DNA of 64,000 nucleotides from Pseudomonas sp. Teo4 (GTDB lineage: Bacteria > Pseudomonadota > Gammaproteobacteria > Pseudomonadales > Pseudomonadaceae): NCBI RefSeq assembly GCF_034387475.1, contig NZ_JAXCIL010000002.1:1426001-1490000 (forward strand), given 5' to 3'. The notes under the pieces are model-generated. The model was not told the DNA's origin, did not search any database, and was given only the letters and a program-made list of their open reading frames with translations. Position numbers and translations under genes: made by a program. This document shows positions 57,352-64,000 of the stretch, piece after piece (within the stretch, counting starts at the first letter, position 1; each line of letters opens with the position of its first letter).

Positions 57352-58601
57352 ATGCAACGCTATTCGGGCTTCGGCCTTTTCAAACACTCCTCAGCCACCA
57401 CGAGAACTGGCAGCGCATGTGGCGCACGCCGACCCCTAAAAAGGTCTACGACGTGGTCATCGTCGGCGGTGGCGGCCACGGCCTGGCCACGGCCTACTAC
57501 CTGGCCAAGGAACACGGCATCACCAACGTCGCGGTGATCGAGAAGGGTTACCTGGGCGGCGGCAACACCGCCCGTAACACCACCATCGTGCGTTCCAACT
57601 ACCTGTGGGACGAGTCGGCGCAGCTTTACGAGCACGCCATGAAACTGTGGGAAGGCCTGTCCCAGGACATCAACTACAACGTGATGTTCTCTCAGCGCGG
57701 CGTCTACAACCTGTGCCACACCCTGCAGGACATTCGTGATTCCGAGCGCCGCGTCAACGCCAACCGCCTGAACGGCGTCGATGGCGAGCTGCTCAACACC
57801 GCCCAGGTTGCGGCTGAAATCCCGTACCTGGACTGCTCGAAGAACACCCGTTACCCGATTCTCGGCGCCACCGTTCAGCGCCGTGGCGGCGTGGCCCGTC
57901 ACGACGCCGTGGCCTGGGGTTATGCCCGTGCCGCCGACGCCCTGGGCGTGGACCTGATCCAGCAGACCGAAGTGATCGGCTTCCGCAAGGAAAACGGTGC
58001 GGTCATCGGCGTGGAAACCAACAAAGGCTTCATCGGCGCCAAGCGCGTCGGCGTGGTCACCGCCGGTAACTCCGGGCACATGGCCAAGCTGGCCGGCTTC
58101 CGCCTGCCGCTGGAATCGCACCCGCTGCAAGCACTGGTGTCCGAGCCGATCAAACCGATCATCGACAGCGTGATTATGTCCAACGCCGTACACGGCTACA
58201 TCAGCCAGTCCGACAAGGGCGACCTGGTGATCGGTGCCGGTATCGACGGCTGGGTCGGTTACGGCCAGCGCGGTTCGTACCCGGTCATCGAGCACACCCT
58301 GCAGGCGATCGTCGAGATGTTCCCGAACCTGTCCCGCGTGCGCATGAACCGCCAATGGGGCGGCATCGTCGACACCACCCCGGACGCCTGCCCGATCATC
58401 TCCAAGACCCCGGTCAAGAACATGTTCTTCAACTGCGGTTGGGGTACCGGCGGCTTCAAGGCCACCCCAGGCTCGGGCAACGTCTTCGCGGCGAGCCTGG
58501 CCAAAGGCGAGATGCACCCGTTGGCTGCGCCTTTCTCCATCGACCGTTTCTACAACGGCGCACTGATCGACGAACACGGCGCCGCTGCCGTCGCCCACTA
58601 A
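57352..58601 (+). CDS. soxB: Sarcosine oxidase beta subunit (frame break near start)
   Basis: This 416-residue flavin subunit of heterotetrameric sarcosine oxidase has the dinucleotide motif [25 protein letters not shown], the covalent-FMN region [11 protein letters not shown] and the C-terminal [15 protein letters not shown]. It converts sarcosine to glycine with methylene-THF and hydrogen peroxide. One C is missing near 57389 (CACTCCTCAG where CACTCCCTCAG reads [17 protein letters not shown]). The catalytic part is intact. Confidence 0.95.
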
Positions 58602-58616
58602 CCGGAGACAACCGTC

Positions 58617-58952
58617 ATGTTGCAAATTTTCTGTCCCCACTGCGGCGAGCTGCGCTCCGAAGAAGAGTTCCACGCCTCTGGCCAGGCGCACATCGCCCGC
58701 CCGCTGGACCCTAACGCCTGCTCCGACGAGGAGTGGGGTACCTACATGTTCTTCCGTGACAACCCACGCGGTATTCACCACGAACTGTGGGACCACGTCG
58801 CTGGCTGCCGTATGTACTTCAACGTCACCCGTGACACCGTGACCTACGAGATTCTGGAAACCTACAAGATCGGCGAGAAGCCGCAGGTGACCGCCAACGG
58901 CAAGGCCAGCAGCGCCACGTCCACCGCCAAGGGCCAAGGGGAAAAAGTATGA
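58617..58952 (+). CDS. soxD: Sarcosine oxidase delta subunit
   Basis: This 111-residue small subunit binds zinc through cysteines and histidines (FCPHCGELRSEEEFHASGQAHIARP; HHELWDHVAGCRMYFNVTRDT), as in the family. It lies 15 bases after soxB and its stop overlaps soxA by four bases (ATGA). The C-terminal tail is Ser/Ala/Lys rich and somewhat longer than the core. Confidence 0.96.
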   Translation: MLQIFCPHCGELRSEEEFHASGQAHIARPLDPNACSDEEWGTYMFFRDNPRGIHHELWDHVAGCRMYFNVTRDTVTYEILETYKIGEKPQVTANGKASSATSTAKGQGEKV

Positions 58953-61900
58953 GCCAGACCTACCGTCTTGCCAGCGGCGGCCGTATCGACCGCAGCAAGG
59001 TCCTGAACTTCAGCTTCAACGGCAAGACCTACCAAGGTTATGCCGGTGACTCCCGGCCGCCGCGCTGCTGGCCAACGGCGTCGACATCGTTGGCCGCAGC
59101 TTCAAGTACTCGCGCCCTCGCGGCATCATCGCCGCCGGTACCGAAGAGCCGAACGCCATCCTGCAGATCGGCTCCAGCGAAGCCACCCAGATCCCTAACG
59201 TGCGCGCTACCCAACAGGCGCTGTACGCAGGCCTGGTAGCCACCAGCACCAACGGCTGGCCGAACGTCAACAACGACGTGATGGGCATCCTCGGCAAGGT
59301 GGGCGGCAGCATGATGCCGCCGGGCTTCTACTACAAAACCTTCATGTACCCGAAATCGTTCTGGATGACTTACGAGAAGTACATCCGCAAGGCAGCCGGC
59401 CTGGGCCGTGCGCCGCTGCAGAACGACCCGGACAGCTACGACTACATGAACCAGCACTGCGACGTACTGATCGTCGGTGCCGGCCCTGCTGGCCTGGCCG
59501 CAGCACTGGCTGCCGCCCGCAGCGGTGCCGTGTGATCCTGGCCGACGAACAGGAAGAGTTCGGTGGCAGCCTGCTCGACAGCCGCGAAACCCTCGACGGC
59601 AAGCCTGCCGCTGACTGGGTGAACACCGTCGTCAAGGAGCTGCAAAGCCTGCCGGAAGTGACCCTGCTGCCACGCGCCACGGTCAACGGCTACCACGACC
59701 ACAACTTCCTGACCATCCACGAGCGCCTCACCGACCACCTCGGTGACCGTGCCCCGATCGGCCAGGTTCGCCACCGCGTGCACCGTGTCCGCGCCAAGCG
59801 CGTGGTTCTGGCTGCCGGCGCCCACGAGCGTCCGCTGGTGTACGGCAACAACGACGTGCCGGGCAACATGCTGGCCGGTGCCGTTTCCACCTACGTTCGC
59901 CGCTATGGCGTGGCCCCAGGCCGCAAGCTGGTGCTGTCGACCAACAACGACCACGCCTACCGCGCCGCGCTGGACTGGCACGACGCCGGCCTGCAAGTGG
60001 TCGCCATTGCCGACGCCCGCCACAACCCACGTGGGTCGCTGGTTGAAGAAGCACGTGCCAAGGGCATTCGCATCCTCACCTCCAGTGCCGTGGTCGAGGC
60101 AAAGGGCAGCAAGCACGTCACCGGTGCCGCGTGGCCGCTATCGATGTGCAGGCACACAAAGTCACCAGCCCTGGCGAAACCCTCGAGTGCGATCTGATTG
60201 CATCCTCCGGCGGTTACAGCCCGATCGTGCACCTGGCTTCGCACCTGGGCGGTCGCCCGGTATGGCGTGACGACATTCTCGGCTTCGTGCCGGGCGATGC
60301 ACCGCAAAAACGCGAGTGCGTTGGTGGTGTGAACGGCGTGTACGCGCTGGGCGACGTGATTGCCGACGGTTTCGAAGGCGGCGTGCGCGCAGCCACCGAA
60401 GCCGGCTTCAAGGCCACCGTTGGCACCCTGCCGAAAACCGTTGCGCGCAAGGAAGAGGCCACCGTGGCGCTGTTCCTGGTGCCGCACGACAAGGGCACCA
60501 AAGGGCCGAAGCAGTTCGTCGACCAACAGAACGACGTGACCGCTGCCGGTATCGAACTGGCCACCCGCGAAGGCTTCGAGTCGGTTGAGCACGTAAAACG
60601 CTACACCGCACTGGGCTTCGGTACCGACCAAGGCAAACTGGGCAATATCAACGGCCTGGCGATTGCCGCACGTTCGATCGGCATCACCATTCCGGAAATG
60701 GGCACCACCATGTTCCGCCCGAACTACACCCCGGTGACCTTCGGCGCGGTAGCCGGCCGTCACTGCGGCCACCTGTTCGAGCCTGTGCGCTTCACCGCCC
60801 TGCATGCCTGGCACGTGAAAAATGGCGCCGAGTTCGAAGACGTCGGCCAGTGGAAGCGCCCGTGGTACTTCCCGAAAGCCGGTGAAGACATCCATGCCGC
60901 CATCACCCGTGAATGCAAGGCCGTGCGCGACAGCGTGGGCCTGCTGGACGCCTCGACCCTGGGCAAGATCGACATCCAGGGCCCGGATGCCCGCGAGTTC
61001 CTCAACCGCATCTACTCCAACGCCTGGACCAAGCTCGACGTGGGCAAGGCCCGCTACGGCCTGATGTGCAAGGAAGACGGCATGGTCTTCGACGACGGCG
61101 TCACCGCCTGCGTCGGCGACAACCACTTCTACATGACCACCACCACCGGCGGCGCTGCCCGCGTGCTGCAGTGGCTGGAGCTGTACCACCAGACCGAATG
61201 GCCAGAGATGAAGGTGTACTTCACCTCGGTCACCGACCACTGGGCCACCATGACCCTGTCCGGCCCCAACAGCCGCAAGCTGCTGAGCGAGCTGACCGAT
61301 GACATCGACCTGGACAAGGACGCCTTCCCGTTCATGACCTGGAAGGAAGGCACCGTCGGCGGCGTGCCGGCCCGTGTGTTCCGGATCTCGTTCACCGGTG
61401 AGCTATCGTACGAAGTCAACGTACAGGCCAACTACGCCATGGGCGTGCTGGAAAAAATCATCGAGGCAGGCAAGAAGTACAACCTGACCCCGTACGGCAC
61501 CGAGACCATGCACGTACTGCGCGCCGAGAAGGGCTTCATCATCGTCGGCCAGGACACCGACGGCTCGATGAACCCGGACGACCTGAACATGAGCTGGTGC
61601 GTGGGCCGCAACAAACCGTTCTCGTGGATCGGCCAGCGTGGCATGAACCGCGAAGACTGCCTGCGCGAAAACCGCAAGCAGCTGGTGGGCCTCAAGCCGG
61701 TCGACCCGACCAAGTGGCTGCCGGAAGGCGCCCAGCTGGTGTTCGACCCGAAACAGCCGATTCCGATGGACATGGTCGGCCACGTCACCTCCAGCTACGC
61801 GGCCAACTCCCTGGGCTACTCGTTCGCCATGGGTGTGGTCAAAGGCGGCCTCAAGCGCATGGGCGAGCGTGTTTACTCGCCGCAGGCCGATGGCAGCGTG

Positions 61901-61963
61901 ATCGAGGCGGAAATCGTGTCTTCGGTGTTCTTCGATCCGAAGGGTGAGCGGCAGAACGTTTGA
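58949..61963 (+). CDS. soxA: Sarcosine oxidase alpha subunit (three frame breaks)
   Basis: This is the large NAD- and folate-binding subunit, about 1005 residues. An N-terminal ferredoxin-like part (FSFNGKTYQGYAGDS, GRSFKYSRPRG) is followed by the dinucleotide domain CDVLIVGAGPAGLAAALAAARSG and a C-terminal GcvT-type folate domain (GLLDASTLGKIDIQGPDAREFLNRIYSNAW). One C is missing near 59053, near 59529 (GCCGTGTGATC where GCCCGTGTGATC reads GARVILADEQ) and near 60128 (GCCGCGTGG where GCCCGCGTGG reads GARVAAIDVQ). With these restored the protein is full length. It overlaps soxD by four bases. Confidence 0.95.
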
Positions 61964-61993
61964 TTCCGGGCCCTGTGGAGAGCCGGTTGGCCC

Positions 61994-62020
61994 AATCGCC
62001 GGCAAGCCGGCTCCCACAGG
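61994..62020 (+). repeat. Single REP element between soxA and soxG
   Basis: A lone AATCGCCGGCAAGCCGGCTC copy with no inverted partner, about 30 bases after the soxA stop. The remaining gap to soxG (62021-62157) has no gene. Confidence 0.8.
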
Positions 62021-62157
62021 TTCGATGCAGTTCTCTCGGATGATGCGGCCTCTTTAGGCGTCGGCTTGTCGTGGCGACGAACCGCGGCGATGAGGCCGGT
62101 GAATCCACCCAGGTAGCTGCGTCGCTTCGACGAACAAGAATTCAAGGCAGGTAAGAA

Positions 62158-62789
62158 ATGAGCGCTATCAACGTCTTCCAGCAAAACCCCGGCACCGATG
62201 CCAAGGCTCAGTCGCCACTGCACCACGCCGACCTGGCCAGCCTGGTTGGCAAAGCCGCAAGAACGCAGGCGTGACCCTGCGTGAGAAGAAATTCCTCGGT
62301 CACCTGACCATCCGTGGCGATGGCCACGACCCGCAATTCGCCGCAGGCGTACACAAGGCTTTGGGCCTGGAACTGCCAGTGGCTCTGACCGTCGTCGCTA
62401 ACGGCGAAATGTCGCTGCAATGGATGGGGCCCGACGAGTGGCTGCTGATTGTCCCAGGCGGTCAGGAGTTCGAAACCGAGCAAAAACTGCGTGCAGCCCT
62501 CGAAGGCCTGCACATTCAAGTGGTCAACGTCAGCGGCGGGCAAAGCCTGCTGGAACTGCGCGGCCCTAACGTGCGCGACGTGCTGATGAAGTCCACCAGC
62601 TATGATGTTCACCCGAACAACTTCCCGGTGGGCAAGGCTGTCGGCACTGTGTTCGCCAAGTCGCAACTGGTGATCCGCCGCACTGCCGAAGACACCTGGG
62701 AACTGGTGGTTCGCCGCAGCTTCTCCGACTACTGGTGGCTGTGGCTGCAGGACGCTTCGGCCGAGTACGGCCTGAGCATCGAAGCCTAA
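62158..62789 (+). CDS. soxG: Sarcosine oxidase gamma subunit (frame break)
   Basis: This 210-residue gamma subunit has MSAINVFQQNPGTDAKAQSPLHHADLASLVG, then REKKFLGHLTIRGDG, the MSLQWMGPDEWLLIVPGG motif and NVSGGQSLLELRGPNVRDVL. One C is missing near 62255 (AAAGCCGCAAG where AAAGCCCGCAAG reads GKARKNAGVTLRE). It follows soxA by 194 bases that include a REP, and purU follows 12 bases later. Confidence 0.93.
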
Positions 62790-62801
62790 GGAGAACAGAA
62801 C

Positions 62802-63659
62802 ATGAGTCGGGCACCGGATACCTGGATTCTCACCGCCGACTGCCCGAGCATGCTCGGCACCGTCGATGTGGTGACGCGTTATCTCTTCGAGCAGCGTTGC
62901 TATGTCACGGAGCACCACTCTTTCGATGATCGGCAGTCGGGGCGCTTCTTCATTCGCGTCGAATTCCGTCAGCCGGATGATTTCGACGAAGCCGGTTTCC
63001 GCGCCGGCCTCGCCGAGCGCAGCGATGCGTTTGGCATGACGTTCGAGCTGACCGCGCCCAATCACCGCCCCAAGGTGGTGATCATGGTGTCCAAGGCCGA
63101 CCACTGCTTGAACGACTTGCTGTACCGCCAGCGCATTGGCCAATTGGGCATGGACGTGGTGGCGGTGGTGTCCAACCACCCCGACCTCGAGCCGCTCGCG
63201 CATTGGCACAAGATTCCCTACTACCACTTTGCCCTCGACCCCAATGACAAGCCTGGGCAAGAGCGCAAGGTGTTGAAAGTGATCGAGGAGACCGGCGCCG
63301 AGCTGGTCATTCTCGCCCGTTACATGCAGGTGCTGTCGCCTGAGCTGTGTCGGCGCCTGGACGGCTGGGCGATCAACATTCACCACTCGTTGCTGCCGGG
63401 GTTCAAGGGCGCCAAGCCTTATCACCAGGCGTACAACAAGGGCGTGAAGATGGTCGGTGCCACGGCGCACTACATCAACAACGACCTCGATGAAGGGCCG
63501 ATCATTGCCCAAGGCGTCGAGGTGGTGGACCACAGCCATTACCCCGAAGACCTGATTGCCAAGGGGCGGGATATCGAATGCCTGACTTTGGCGCGAGCGG
63601 TGGGGTATCACATCGAGCGGCGGGTGTTCCTGAACGCTAATCGGACAGTCGTTCTCTGA
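62802..63659 (+). CDS. purU: Formyltetrahydrofolate deformylase
   Basis: This is a 285-residue enzyme with an N-terminal ACT domain (about 6-85, ILTADCPSMLGTVDVVTRYLFEQRCYVTEHHSFDD) and a formyl-transferase domain with active-site INIHHSLLPGFKGAKPYHQAY and DLDEGPIIAQGVE (His and Asp). It releases formate from 10-formyl-THF and regenerates THF for sarcosine oxidase. AAGGAG precedes the ATG. It is the last intact gene of the glyA-sox operon. Confidence 0.96.
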   Translation: MSRAPDTWILTADCPSMLGTVDVVTRYLFEQRCYVTEHHSFDDRQSGRFFIRVEFRQPDDFDEAGFRAGLAERSDAFGMTFELTAPNHRPKVVIMVSKADHCLNDLLYRQRIGQLGMDVVAVVSNHPDLEPLAHWHKIPYYHFALDPNDKPGQERKVLKVIEETGAELVILARYMQVLSPELCRRLDGWAINIHHSLLPGFKGAKPYHQAYNKGVKMVGATAHYINNDLDEGPIIAQGVEVVDHSHYPEDLIAKGRDIECLTLARAVGYHIERRVFLNANRTVVL

Positions 63660-63664
63660 CTCTT

Positions 63665-63779
63665 GGGGCTGCTGCGCAGCCCATCGCAGGCTACGCCAGC
63701 TCCCACGAGCAATGCTCCTGCGCATCCGTGGGAGCTGGCGTAGCCTGCGATGGGCCGCACAGCGGCCCCTAAATGCCCC
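63665..63779. repeat. Long REP hairpin, copy 3 of the GGGGCTGC..GCGGCCCC type
   Basis: Same layout as the copies at 22952 and 49940. The variable stem pair here is A-T (GGCTACGCC with GGCGTAGCC). It lies between purU and fdhA. Confidence 0.85.
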
Positions 63780-63928
63780 GCCGCTAACAGACATCCCTCT
63801 GTCGCATCCAGTCAGCGCCTTTGCGCTTATCCGGCCCACAATTCCCTGCATTCCAGTAACACAAGCCGCCCATGGACGGCGGCGCTTCAACCAACGCTGC
63901 ATAAATACAAATCAAGCGAGGTAAGAGC

Positions 63929-64000
63929 ATGTCTGGCAATCGTGGAGTGGTGTATCTCGGCTCGGGCAAGGTCGAGGTGCAGAAAATCGACTACCCGAAA
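63929..64000 (+). CDS. fdhA: Glutathione-independent formaldehyde dehydrogenase, 5' end
   Basis: Only the first 24 codons are inside the window: MSGNRGVVYLGSGKVEVQKIDYP. This N-terminus is characteristic of the zinc- and NAD-dependent FdhA of Pseudomonas, which oxidises formaldehyde released by betaine and sarcosine demethylation. GAGGTAAGAGC precedes the ATG. Its position after purU agrees. The gene continues beyond the window. Confidence 0.88.
   Translation, partial: MSGNRGVVYLGSGKVEVQKIDYPK

Overview
The window is a chromosomal segment of a Pseudomonas, almost certainly of the P. putida group. The gene order (amino-acid ABC transporter, gabP, mutY-yggX, hisBHAF, choline/carnitine/betaine genes, glyA-soxBDAG-purU-fdhA) is the one I recall for P. 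putida KT2440 around PP_0280-PP_0328. The GC-rich codon use and the very many 'CGCGGGTAAACCCGC..CCCAC' and 'GCCGGCAAGCCGGC..CCCAC' REP sequences agree.

Layout. (1) 1-3300 is an accessory scar at the 3' end of tRNA-Thr(TGT). It holds a P2-type prophage remnant in which tail protein I is joined directly to the portal protein, a two-gene module (an ImmA/IrrE-type metallopeptidase and a two-helix membrane protein) under a LexA-like box, and a small protein with a HEPN-like RxxxxH motif. (2) 3300-6281 has tRNA-Thr, a small lipoprotein, a DUF6124/DUF3077-like gene pair behind a structured leader, and a methyltransferase. (3) 6416-13214 has a four-gene polar amino-acid ABC transporter, a GABA-type permease, a conserved small protein and polyphosphate kinase 2. 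A 233-bp giant hairpin lies between. (4) 13387-17616 has an orphan antitoxin, tRNA-Phe, yggX, mutY and an AsmA-family gene. (5) 18018-22941 has an OFA-type MFS transporter and hisB-hisH-DUF2164-hisA-hisF. (6) 23079-64000 is one long quaternary-amine catabolic cluster: choline/betaine uptake (cbcVWX), serine dehydratase, the regulator GbdR, the carnitine branch (cdhCAB, caiX, cdhR), dimethylglycine demethylation (dgcAB with ETF), glycine-betaine monooxygenase (gbcAB), threonine aldolase, glyA, sarcosine oxidase (soxBDAG), purU and the start of fdhA. Accessory or unrelated genes inside it are a secreted metzincin protease, an RHS tip gene, a cold-shock-like gene, two chemoreceptors and a second zapA-type pair.

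How it works together. Carnitine (CdhA, CdhC, CdhB) gives glycine betaine. GbcAB removes one methyl group to give dimethylglycine, DgcAB with its ETF gives sarcosine, and SoxBDAG gives glycine. GlyA and serine dehydratase carry glycine via serine to pyruvate. The methyl groups leave as formaldehyde or one-carbon folate and are handled by PurU and FdhA. GbdR and CdhR are GATase1-like/AraC activators that fit as regulators. The betBA genes that make betaine from choline are not in the window.

Main caveat. At least 33 one- or two-base indels interrupt otherwise perfectly readable genes, including hisA, hisB, glycine-betaine and sarcosine oxidase genes. Nearly all are loss of one base from a short homopolymer. 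I read these as assembly or base-calling errors, not gene decay, and give each such gene its restored extent and the approximate frameshift positions.
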